The translations under genes and the position numbers were made by a program. Shown here piece after piece: positions 1-5,085 of a DNA stretch of 5,097 nucleotides. This stretch comes from Pseudomonas sp. (GTDB lineage: Bacteria > Pseudomonadota > Gammaproteobacteria > Pseudomonadales > Pseudomonadaceae). The stretch's first letter is position 1, and each line of letters opens with the position of its first letter. The notes beneath the pieces are model-generated. The model worked only from the letters and a program-made list of their open reading frames with translations, was not told the origin of the DNA and did not search any database. The stretch spans positions 1 through 5,097 of the forward strand of contig DQGF01000162.1 in the NCBI GenBank assembly GCA_003525045.1, in the 5' to 3' direction.

Positions 1-20
1 CAGGCTCGCTCCCACAGGGT
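1..20 (-). repeat. Partial REP-type palindrome at the left window edge
   Basis: The first 20 bases, read on the minus strand, contain GTGGGAGCGAGCCTG. This is the typical GTGGGAGCGAGC(C/T)TG core of the intergenic REP repeats that are abundant in fluorescent Pseudomonas. The element is cut by the window edge, so its full palindrome and any paired inverted copy cannot be seen. The family call is from memory of Pseudomonas intergenic sequence, not from a search. It lies downstream of the deacetylase gene, the usual sort of site for REPs. Confidence 0.55.
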
Positions 21-38
21 TTGTGTTTGGATTCAAGA

Positions 39-143
39 GCTGATCAAAAAACAACCACCGCTCTGAAGCCTATACCCCGCATGGCCTGCAGCCCCTTTCA
101 CTCAGGTTATCCACAGGCGGTTCCACAGCCATTGTGGGTAAAG
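39..143 (+). repeat. Intergenic DnaA-box element, copy A (with upstream A-tract module)
   Basis: The right-hand core (107-141) has an exact DnaA box TTATCCACA at 107-115 followed by G, a second half-site CCACAG at 123-128, and an inverted degenerate box TGTGGGTAA at 133-141. The last reads TTACCCACA on the minus strand, one mismatch from the box. Bases 123-127 and 133-137 form a perfect CCACA/TGTGG dyad. The left end, GCTGATCAAAAAAC at 39-52, matches copy B at 3369-3382 in 13 of 14 bases. It sits exactly 68 bases before the DnaA box in both copies. The middle is not conserved. The element lies just beyond the stop of the deacetylase gene. Its function is unknown; DnaA binding is inferred only from the box. 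Confidence 0.6.
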
Positions 144-152
144 ACTCACACC

Positions 153-1073
153 TCAATGACAACCTGATGACTGCCACACCCGCTGGGCACTGTGATGAAG
201 GATTCCATGTCGCCGCGCCAGAGCCTGGCGGTCCTTGCTGTAACCGCCACCAATCACTCCAACCACTGGAATATCCCGGCCCAGGCAATGACGCATCACG
301 CTTTCATCGCGAGCGGCGACGCCTTCGTCTGTCAGTTTCAGGTAGCCGAGTGCGTCATCCTTATGCACATCGACGCCGGCGTCATACAGCACCAGATCAG
401 GCTGGTAGAGCGGCAGCAAATAGTTGAGCGCATCGTCCACGACCTTCAGGTAATCGGTATCGCCCATGCCCATCGGCAGGGGAATATCCCAGTCGCTTTC
501 GGCCTTGCGTGCAGGAAAATTCTTTTCGCAGTGCAGGGAAACGGTTATCGCCTCGGGGGTGTTGTGCAGGATTCGTGCAGTCCCGTCGCCCTGATGCACA
601 TCGCAATCGAAGATCAGCACTCGATTCACACGGCCACTTTCCAGCAGGAAATGGCTGATCACTGCCAGGTCATTGAAAATGCAGAATCCGGCGGGATGGT
701 CGTAGTGCGCGTGATGAGTGCCGCCCGCCAGATGACAAGCCAGGCCATGTTCCAGCGCCTGCTCGGCCGCCAGCAAAGAACCGCCAACCGCCCGCACCGT
801 GCGCCGGGCCAGGGCTTCGCTCCAGGGCAGGCCGAGGCGCCGCTGGTCTTCGCGGGACAACTCGCCGCTCATGTAACGTTCGATATACGCAGCGTCATGG
901 GCGAGGGCGAGAATCTGCGGTGGGCAAAGTTCCGGCCGTATCAGGTCGGCGTCCCGGGTCAGTCCGCTGTCCACCAGGTGGTCGCGCAGCAAGCGAAACT
1001 TGTCCATGGGGAAGCGGTGATCCGCCGGGAATTCGGGACTGTAGTCTTCGTGGTAGATCAACGGCAGGGGCAT
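153..1073 (-). CDS. Histone deacetylase / acetylpolyamine amidohydrolase family protein
   Basis: Predicted 306-residue zinc-dependent deacetylase of the AcuC/HDAC superfamily (COG0123), probably cytoplasmic, which would hydrolyse N-acetyl groups from lysine or small amines. Visible catalytic elements are the His pair H120-H121 in GGTHHAHYDHPAGF, metal ligands D158 and H160 in FDCDVHQGDGT, a third ligand probably D240 in the DAGVDVHKDDALG stretch, and the transition-state tyrosine Y278 in VIGGGYSKD. All expected residues are intact, and about 300 residues is normal for the family. The start at MPLPLIYHEDYSPEF was chosen because the family begins there. The frame stays open upstream to 1442, but that stretch is antisense to the acetyltransferase and has no family similarity. 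The Shine-Dalgarno sequence is poor. The gene is divergent from the GNAT gene across 85 bases. It resembles class IV-like bacterial members; the natural substrate cannot be told from sequence. Confidence 0.93.
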   Translation of the reverse strand: MPLPLIYHEDYSPEFPADHRFPMDKFRLLRDHLVDSGLTRDADLIRPELCPPQILALAHDAAYIERYMSGELSREDQRRLGLPWSEALARRTVRAVGGSLLAAEQALEHGLACHLAGGTHHAHYDHPAGFCIFNDLAVISHFLLESGRVNRVLIFDCDVHQGDGTARILHNTPEAITVSLHCEKNFPARKAESDWDIPLPMGMGDTDYLKVVDDALNYLLPLYQPDLVLYDAGVDVHKDDALGYLKLTDEGVAARDESVMRHCLGRDIPVVGVIGGGYSKDRQALARRHGILHHSAQRVWQSSGCH

Positions 1074-1158
1074 GGCGGATTTATCTAGGGCGGCGTGTAG
1101 GAATGAGTGAAGGATCCTACCAGCGATGTAGACTTGCGGCATGGGAAAGGGGGATGCG

Positions 1159-1728
1159 ATGGAGCCGATACGGGAACTCGAGAGCGCGCGATTGCTGTTA
1201 CGGCAATGGCGTGACGAGGATTTACCTGAGTTTGCGGCAATGTGCGCCGATCCACAGGTGATGCGATATTTTCCGGCGCCCTTGAGTCGACTGGAAAGTG
1301 CTTCGCTGATCGGAAGGATTCGTGGCCATTTTGCCGAGCATGGCTTCGGGCTCTGGGCGCTGGAGCGCAAAGACACCGGCGCCTTTATCGGCTTTACCGG
1401 ATTGGGTGTGGTCGGCTTTGACGCACCGTTTACCCCGGCCACCGAAATCGGCTGGCGCCTGGCCCGCGAGCATTGGGGCCTGGGTTACGCCAGTGAGGCG
1501 GCGTGGACCGCTCTGCGCTGCGGCTTTGACCGGTTGGCACTGAATGAGGTTGTGTCCTTCACCACCGCAACCAACCTGCCTTCGCAGAAAGTCATGCAGG
1601 CGATCGGCATGCACCATGACCCGGCCGATGATTTCAAACACCCGAAGCTGGCGGTCGATCATCCCCTGCGTCACCATGTTCTTTATCGCATCACCCGTGA
1701 ACAATGGCTGCAAACCTTGCATGGATAA
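1159..1728 (+). CDS. GNAT-family N-acetyltransferase (RimJ/RimL-like, Acetyltransf_3)
   Basis: Predicted 189-residue acetyl-CoA-dependent N-acetyltransferase. It opens with the typical strand LESARLLLRQWRDEDL (7-22). The acetyl-CoA pyrophosphate-binding motif is around EIGWRLAREHWGLGYASEAA (96-115), with the R-x-x-W-G-x-G-Y-A-S-E core. It is followed by the TNLPSQKVMQAIGM segment (138-151), which carries the usual Asn and Ser of motif B. From memory it resembles the P. aeruginosa PA3944 acetyltransferase, which also lies close to tesB; the substrate here is unknown. The start at 1159 is preferred over an in-frame ATG at 1141 because a GGGGG Shine-Dalgarno stretch (1149-1153) lies 5 bases before it, and the family begins near MEPI. 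The gene runs in the same direction as tesB with a 104-base gap. Confidence 0.9.
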   Translation: MEPIRELESARLLLRQWRDEDLPEFAAMCADPQVMRYFPAPLSRLESASLIGRIRGHFAEHGFGLWALERKDTGAFIGFTGLGVVGFDAPFTPATEIGWRLAREHWGLGYASEAAWTALRCGFDRLALNEVVSFTTATNLPSQKVMQAIGMHHDPADDFKHPKLAVDHPLRHHVLYRITREQWLQTLHG

Positions 1729-1743
1729 GCAGGCACGGACGTT

Positions 1744-1749
1744 TACAAT
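1744..1749 (+). promoter_or_regulatory. Possible -10 element upstream of tesB
   Basis: TACAAT matches the sigma-70 -10 consensus in 5 of 6 bases and lies in the 104-base gap between the GNAT gene and tesB. A convincing -35 at 16-18 bases upstream is missing; TTGCAT at 1717-1722 is 21 bases away, which is too far. If used, transcription would start near 1756, giving a leader of roughly 75 bases. A small GGCCC-TCTT-GGGCC hairpin (1750-1763) would lie at or just before that start. This is weak evidence that tesB has its own promoter. Confidence 0.25.
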
Positions 1750-1832
1750 GGCCCTCTTGGGCCCTGTCCAGAAACTGAATCGGCCGCCGCAGCCAAGACT
1801 GCGCGGCAATGCGTTGTGTGAGGAGAGTCTGA

Positions 1833-2702
1833 ATGAGCCAAGTGTTGGATGATCTGGTCGACCTGCTGACCCTGGAGCCGATCGAAGAAAACCTGTTCCG
1901 TGGACGTAGCCAGGACCTGGGTTTTCGTCAGCTGTTCGGTGGCCAGGTACTCGGCCAGTCCCTGTCGGCAGCCAGTCAGACCGTCGAAGAGGCGCGTCAT
2001 GTGCATTCCATGCACGGTTATTTCCTGCGTCCGGGCGATGCCGGGTTGCCGGTGGTCTATCAGGTTGACCGGGTGCGTGATGGCGGCAGCTTCAGTACGC
2101 GCCGGGTGACGGCGATCCAGAAGGGCAACCCGATCTTCACCTGCAGCGCGTCGTTCCAGTACGACGAAGAAGGCTTCCAGCACCAGACCGAGATGCCGAC
2201 GGTGGTCGGTCCGGAAAACCTGCCCTCGGAACTGGAGCTCACCCAGCAGCGTGCGCACCTGATCCCCGAGCACATGCGCGAAAAATTGCTGTGCGCCAAA
2301 CCGATCGAATTCCGACCGGTGACCGAGGAAGATCCCTACAACCCGCACCCGTCCGATCCGATCAAGTACGTCTGGTTTCGCGCCGACGGTGCCTTGGCGG
2401 ATTCCCCGGCGCTGCATAAATACCTGCTGGCCTACGCCTCGGACTTCGGTCTGCTGACCACCTCGATGCAGCCCCATGGCAAATCGGTCTGGCACAAGGA
2501 CATGCAGGTTGCCAGCCTCGATCACGCACTGTGGTTCCATGCCGATCTGCGCGCCGATGACTGGTTGCTGTACGTGATGGACAGCCCATGGGCCGGCAAT
2601 TCCCGCGGTTTCTCCCGCGGCAGCGTGTTCAATCGCGCTGGGCAATTGGTGGCTTCAGTCACTCAGGAAGGGCTGATTCGTCACCGCAAGGATTGGGCAT
2701 GA
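1833..2702 (+). CDS. tesB: Acyl-CoA thioesterase II (TesB)
   Basis: Predicted 289-residue cytoplasmic thioesterase that hydrolyses acyl-CoA to free fatty acid and CoA; the E. coli enzyme is 286 residues. Two hotdog domains are expected: an N-terminal one with FGGQVLGQSLSAA (35-47) and the HSMHGYFLRPGD segment (58-69), and a C-terminal one with the active site. The catalytic positions fall at the E. coli numbering: D204 in YASD, Q278 in VTQEG, and position 228, which is Ser in VASLDHALWFH where E. coli has Thr. Serine keeps the hydroxyl, so activity is expected. The start is well supported by AGGAGAG at 1821-1827, 5 bases before the ATG. The stop overlaps the HAD gene start as ATGA, so the two are probably translationally coupled. 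Confidence 0.96.
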   Translation: MSQVLDDLVDLLTLEPIEENLFRGRSQDLGFRQLFGGQVLGQSLSAASQTVEEARHVHSMHGYFLRPGDAGLPVVYQVDRVRDGGSFSTRRVTAIQKGNPIFTCSASFQYDEEGFQHQTEMPTVVGPENLPSELELTQQRAHLIPEHMREKLLCAKPIEFRPVTEEDPYNPHPSDPIKYVWFRADGALADSPALHKYLLAYASDFGLLTTSMQPHGKSVWHKDMQVASLDHALWFHADLRADDWLLYVMDSPWAGNSRGFSRGSVFNRAGQLVASVTQEGLIRHRKDWA

Positions 2703-3292
2703 ACCTGGCCGAGGTGCGGTACTGGGTGTTCGACATGGACGGCACCCTGACGGTGGCCGTGCATGACTTCGCGGCAATCCGCGTGGCCTTGGCGATTCCT
2801 GCCGAACACGACATCCTGACTCACCTCGCCGCGCTGCCGGCCGATGAAGCCGCGGCCAAGCACGCCTGGTTGCTGGAACACGAGCGCGACCTGGCGCTGG
2901 GTTCGAAAGCTGCGCCGGGCGCGGTACAGCTGGTGCGTGAGCTGGCCGGGCGCGGTTATCGCCTGGGTATTCTCACGCGCAATGCCCGTGAACTGGCGCA
3001 TGTCACTTTGGAGGCCATCGGCCTGGCCGACTGCTTCGCAATGGAAGATGTGCTGGGCCGGGATGAAGCGCCGCCCAAACCTCATCCGGGTGGTTTGCTG
3101 AAACTGGCCGAGGCCTGGAGCGTGCCGGCGAGCGAGATGGTGATGGTCGGTGATTACCGCTTCGATCTGGATTGCGGTCGTGCGGCAGGGGCGCGGACGG
3201 TGCTGGTGAATCTGCCGGATAATCCCTGGCCGGAGTTGACTGATTGGCATGCGGTCGATTGCGTGGCGTTGCGGCAGATGCTGTCGGCTTGA
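2699..3292 (+). CDS. HAD-superfamily hydrolase, subfamily IA (phosphatase-like)
   Basis: Predicted 197-residue soluble haloacid-dehalogenase-type hydrolase, probably a small-molecule phosphatase. All four motifs are present: motif I FDMDGTLT with nucleophile D12 and acid/base D14, motif II ILTRN with T93, motif III K127 in PPKPHP, and motif IV VGDYRFDLDCG with D152 and D156. A helical cap lies between motifs I and II (about 20-80), as in Gph/phosphoglycolate-phosphatase-like enzymes. The start codon overlaps the tesB stop by 4 bases, and AAGGA at 2688-2692 lies 6 bases before it. The same frame is open further upstream inside tesB, but that part has no HAD character. The substrate is not deducible. 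Coupling to tesB suggests co-expression, not necessarily a shared pathway. Confidence 0.92.
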   Translation: MNLAEVRYWVFDMDGTLTVAVHDFAAIRVALAIPAEHDILTHLAALPADEAAAKHAWLLEHERDLALGSKAAPGAVQLVRELAGRGYRLGILTRNARELAHVTLEAIGLADCFAMEDVLGRDEAPPKPHPGGLLKLAEAWSVPASEMVMVGDYRFDLDCGRAAGARTVLVNLPDNPWPELTDWHAVDCVALRQMLSA

Positions 3293-3295
3293 GGG

Positions 3296-3320
3296 CCCCC
3301 TTCGCAGGGGATCTGTGTCG
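3296..3320. repeat. REP-like remnant just after the HAD gene
   Basis: CCCCCTTCGC (3296-3305) and AGGGGATCTGTG (3306-3317) look like the two outer ends of a common Pseudomonas REP unit. The palindromic middle (GAGC...GCTCCCAC) is absent, as if deleted. The join leaves a 4-base-pair hairpin CCCC/GGGG around TTCGCA, which may still slow transcription out of the HAD gene. The identity is inferred from memory of REP flanks and is tentative. Confidence 0.35.
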
Positions 3321-3368
3321 ACCAGCATGGCCAGATCATCTTCCCCGCATCGGCGTGGCTCAGGGGGG

Positions 3369-3473
3369 GCTGGTCAAAAAACGAGCAGCTGACAGCAACC
3401 CATGCCAGATGTGGGGCGGCGACAGTCATGAACGGGTTATCCACAGATTGCTCCACAGTATTTGTGCGCAAGC
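3369..3473 (+). repeat. Intergenic DnaA-box element, copy B (with upstream A-tract module)
   Basis: It has the same architecture as copy A. An exact DnaA box TTATCCACA at 3437-3445 is followed by G, CCACAG at 3453-3458, and the inverted degenerate box TGTGCGCAA at 3463-3471. The spacings of 16 bases (box start to CCACAG) and 26 bases (box start to inverted box) are identical to copy A. The left module GCTGGTCAAAAAAC (3369-3382) again lies exactly 68 bases before the box. In this copy it can fold with GAGCAGC at 3383-3389 (6 of 7 pairs around an A-rich loop). It lies in the gap between the HAD and yigZ-like genes. Confidence 0.6.
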
Positions 3474-3638
3474 GCCAAGCGCGGGCATAAGCACTGGGCG
3501 GCTTTCTCCTAAAGGTGCTAAACCGCGCTAACTATCTGTTTTTACATTAATTTGGCTTTTTTGATGGCACATTGGGCGAAAAGTGAACAAAGCCTGCAAA
3601 GCCGCATGACAGAAGGGTTACAGCCGGATGTGCCCAGG

Positions 3639-3673
3639 TTATCCACAGCTGGGTGCACAGTAGATGTGGGCAA
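3639..3673 (+). repeat. Intergenic DnaA-box element, copy C (core only)
   Basis: An exact DnaA box TTATCCACA at 3639-3647 is followed by G, GCACAG at 3655-3660 and the inverted degenerate box TGTGGGCAA at 3665-3673. The internal distances are the same as in copies A and B. It is preceded by GG, as they are. Position 3571, where the A-tract module would be expected, shows only weak similarity. Instead a TTTTTTGAT run in the opposite sense lies at 3557-3564. The core is in the same orientation as the other copies and 202 bases from copy B. Confidence 0.55.
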
Positions 3674-3716
3674 CTACATCGCTGTGACGAACGGGCAGTG
3701 AACGTTGTTGGTGCGA

Positions 3717-4298
3717 TTAGTGCTGCAACAGAATGCGCCCGCGACTCAGGTCCGCCAGTTGCGATTGCAGGGTGTCGATCCGGGCCTCGCCAACGGCCAG
3801 TTGCAACTCGACACCATTGGCCGTGAAGTGTTCTTCCACAATCAAACCTCCTGCCTCGGCGACCCGAAGTTTGACCAATGCCAATTCTGCAAATGCACAA
3901 GCACAACTCAGCGAAACGCGGCTGATCAGCTCAACCTTCGGCGCCGCTTGCAGGCACTTGTTGGCGCCGCCACCGTACGCCCGGGCGAGGCCACCGGTGC
4001 CCAGTTGAATGCCGCCGTACCAGCGAATCACCAGCACCGCGACCTGATCGCAATCCTGGGCCTCGATCGCCGCCAGAATCGGCCGCCCAGCGGTGCCGCC
4101 AGGTTCGCCATCATCGGTGCTGCGGTATTGATCGCCGAACTTCCACGCCCAACAGTTGTGCGTGGCATTCAAATCGCTGTGCTGCTCGATGAATGCCCGG
4201 GCGTCAGCCGGGCTGCTGATCGGCACGGCAAAGGTGATGAAGCGGCTTTTGCGAATCTCTTCGCGGTACTCGCAAAAACCACTGAGGGTAAAAGGCAT
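3717..4298 (-). CDS. yigZ: YigZ/IMPACT (UPF0029) family protein
   Basis: Predicted 193-residue cytoplasmic protein of the widely conserved YigZ/IMPACT family; E. coli YigZ is of similar size. The N-terminal domain carries the family signature: KSRFITFAVPI (17-27), THNCWAW (46-52), DDGEPGGTAGRPIL (62-75) and VIRWYGGIQLGTGGLARAYGG (90-110). A smaller C-terminal ferredoxin-like domain (about 125-190) follows, as usual. Eukaryotic IMPACT relatives act on the translation-stress kinase GCN2, but the bacterial role is not settled, so no reaction is assigned. The start at MPFTLSGFCEYREEI fits the family. It has no strong Shine-Dalgarno sequence and lies only 6 bases after the regulator's stop, so it probably depends on translation of that gene and shares its transcript. 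Confidence 0.92.
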   Translation of the reverse strand: MPFTLSGFCEYREEIRKSRFITFAVPISSPADARAFIEQHSDLNATHNCWAWKFGDQYRSTDDGEPGGTAGRPILAAIEAQDCDQVAVLVIRWYGGIQLGTGGLARAYGGGANKCLQAAPKVELISRVSLSCACAFAELALVKLRVAEAGGLIVEEHFTANGVELQLAVGEARIDTLQSQLADLSRGRILLQH

Positions 4299-4304
4299 AG
4301 GGAC

Positions 4305-4955
4305 TTAAATGGCAGGTGTGAGGCCGCAGCCTTTGAGGATGATGCGGATCAGGTTGTTACCCGCATCGTCCATGTCTTGTTTGGTCAACTTGGTGCGCCC
4401 GGTCACGCGGCAAATCTGCGTGGCGAAGTCGGCGTAATGCTGGGTGCTGCCCCATAACAAAAAGATCAGATGCACCGGGTCGACCGGGTCCATTTTGCCA
4501 GCGTCGATCCACGCCTGGAATACACCCGCCCGGCCCTGAAACCAGGCGCGGTAGTCTTGATTGAAATATTCGGTCAGGCATTCGCCACCGCTGATCACTT
4601 CCATGGCGAAGATCCGCGAGGCTTGTGGCTGCCGGCGGGAGAACTCCATCTTGGCGCGGATGTAGCGGGTCAGCGCTTCAGCCGGATCATCCTCGGCCGT
4701 CAGGGTATTGAAGGTGCTGTCCCATAATTCGATGATGTTGCTCAACACCGCCACGTACAAACCGAGTTTATTGGTGAAGTAGTAATGCAGGTTCGCCTTG
4801 GGCAACCCGGCATTCAGGGCGATGGTGTTCATGCTCGTGCCTTTGAACCCGTGACGGGCGAACTCGTCTTCAGCGGCTTTGATGATGGTCTCTTCGTTCT
4901 TCTGACGAATGCGGCTGGCGGGTTTGCCGCCATGGGCTGGGACTTCAAAGGTCAT
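4305..4955 (-). CDS. TetR-family transcriptional regulator, RutR-like
   Basis: Predicted 216-residue DNA-binding repressor. The N-terminal TetR helix-turn-helix spans about 22-66, with the recognition segment GLPKANLHYYFTNK at 50-63. The C-terminal ligand and dimer domain resembles E. coli RutR: RAKMEFSRRQPQASRIFAME and HLIFLLWGSTQHYADFA align closely with it from memory. RutR senses uracil and controls pyrimidine degradation. Pseudomonads carry RutR-like regulators beside pyrimidine-catabolism genes, so a similar role is possible, but no such genes lie inside this window. The start at 4955 is chosen because GGAAG (4961-4965) lies 5 bases before an ATG. An upstream in-frame TTG at 5021 overlaps the candidate promoter and adds 22 residues without family character. 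The yigZ-like gene follows 6 bases later. Confidence 0.92.
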   Translation of the reverse strand: MTFEVPAHGGKPASRIRQKNEETIIKAAEDEFARHGFKGTSMNTIALNAGLPKANLHYYFTNKLGLYVAVLSNIIELWDSTFNTLTAEDDPAEALTRYIRAKMEFSRRQPQASRIFAMEVISGGECLTEYFNQDYRAWFQGRAGVFQAWIDAGKMDPVDPVHLIFLLWGSTQHYADFATQICRVTGRTKLTKQDMDDAGNNLIRIILKGCGLTPAI

Positions 4956-4987
4956 AGGCACTTCCGAACAGGTGGGTGGGTGCAGCA

Positions 4988-5004
4988 GTGCGTTGATAGC
5001 GCAC
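4988..5004. promoter_or_regulatory. Inverted repeat over the -10: candidate TetR operator
   Basis: GTGCG (4988-4992) and CGCAC (5000-5004) are perfect 5-base inverted arms around a 7-base spacer. The 17-base palindrome is the size expected of a TetR-family dimer site. It covers the candidate -10 hexamer at 4993-4998, so binding would block RNA polymerase, as in autorepression. It does not match the E. coli RutR operator consensus (TTGACCA-N2-TGGTCAA). The assignment rests only on symmetry and position. Confidence 0.35.
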
Positions 5005-5021
5005 CCAAAGGTTCCAGACAA
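4993..5021 (-). promoter_or_regulatory. Candidate sigma-70 promoter for the TetR-yigZ pair
   Basis: On the minus strand TTGTCT (5016-5021) and TATCAA (4993-4998) each match their -35 and -10 consensus in 4 of 6 bases, with the optimal 17-base spacer. Transcription would start near 4986, leaving about a 30-base leader before the ATG at 4955. The position suits the regulator well, but the match is moderate and untested. Confidence 0.4.
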
Positions 5022-5057
5022 GTCCCGATGAGATAAAACCTGAACACCCCAACCCCC

Positions 5058-5085
5058 GCAGGAGTGAAGCTTGCTCGCGAAGGCG
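5058..5085 (+). repeat. REP-type palindrome at the right window edge
   Basis: GAAGCTTGCTCGCGAAGGCG (5066-5085) with the preceding GCAGGAGT is a Pseudomonas REP-like unit. The GCTTGCTCGCGAAGGCG end is characteristic, while the left arm (GGAGTGAA rather than GGGAGCGA) is slightly diverged. It is in the opposite orientation to the fragment at the left window edge. It lies upstream of the regulator gene, beyond its candidate promoter. The family identity is from memory. Confidence 0.6.

Larger units (their letters stand above)
3293..3716. other. Non-coding gap between convergent genes
   Basis: This 424-base stretch separates the stops of the HAD gene and the yigZ-like gene. I see no convincing small gene in it. 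It holds a REP-like remnant (3296-3320), two copies of the DnaA-box element (from 3369 and 3639), and an AT-rich patch (3529-3565) containing runs of T. No clean intrinsic terminator is visible for either gene. The hairpin CCCC-TTCGCA-GGGG at 3297-3310 has no following T-run. GATGT/ACATC (3663-3667 with 3676-3680) is also possible on the minus-strand transcript but again has no T-tract. Confidence 0.7.

Noticed and set aside
361..369. TTATGCACA, which fits the loose DnaA-box consensus TTATNCACA
   Set aside because: It lies inside the deacetylase gene, encoding the conserved VHKDD active-site stretch. It lacks the CACAG half-site and inverted box at the spacings seen in the intergenic copies.
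192..1088. A long plus-strand open frame opposite the deacetylase gene, about 298 codons
   Set aside because: It is the antisense shadow of a gene with complete HDAC motifs. Its translation has no recognisable domain, and GC-rich codon bias readily keeps antisense frames open.
1074..1442. Upstream extension of the deacetylase frame by 123 codons
   Set aside because: It runs antisense through the start of the GNAT gene. The extension has no family similarity, and the family N-terminus begins at MPLPLIYH.
1750..1763. GGCCC-TCTT-GGGCC hairpin after the GNAT gene, as a terminator
   Set aside because: The stem is only five pairs and is not followed by T residues. It probably lies at or near the start of the tesB leader.
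1743..2645. A 300-codon minus-strand open frame opposite tesB
   Set aside because: It is a shadow of a well-supported tesB gene, with low-complexity His/Arg/Gly-rich translation and no ribosome-binding site that I can identify.
3318..3333. TCGACCA-GCA-TGGCCA, resembling a RutR operator
   Set aside because: The spacer is three bases instead of two and both arms have mismatches. It sits just after the HAD gene between convergent genes, not near a promoter, so chance similarity is more likely.
3498..3543. A possible terminator: GCGG...CCGC arms followed by a run of T at 3539-3543
   Set aside because: The inner pairing is interrupted by a large asymmetric bulge, and the T-run starts 12 bases after the stem, so it does not fit an intrinsic terminator.
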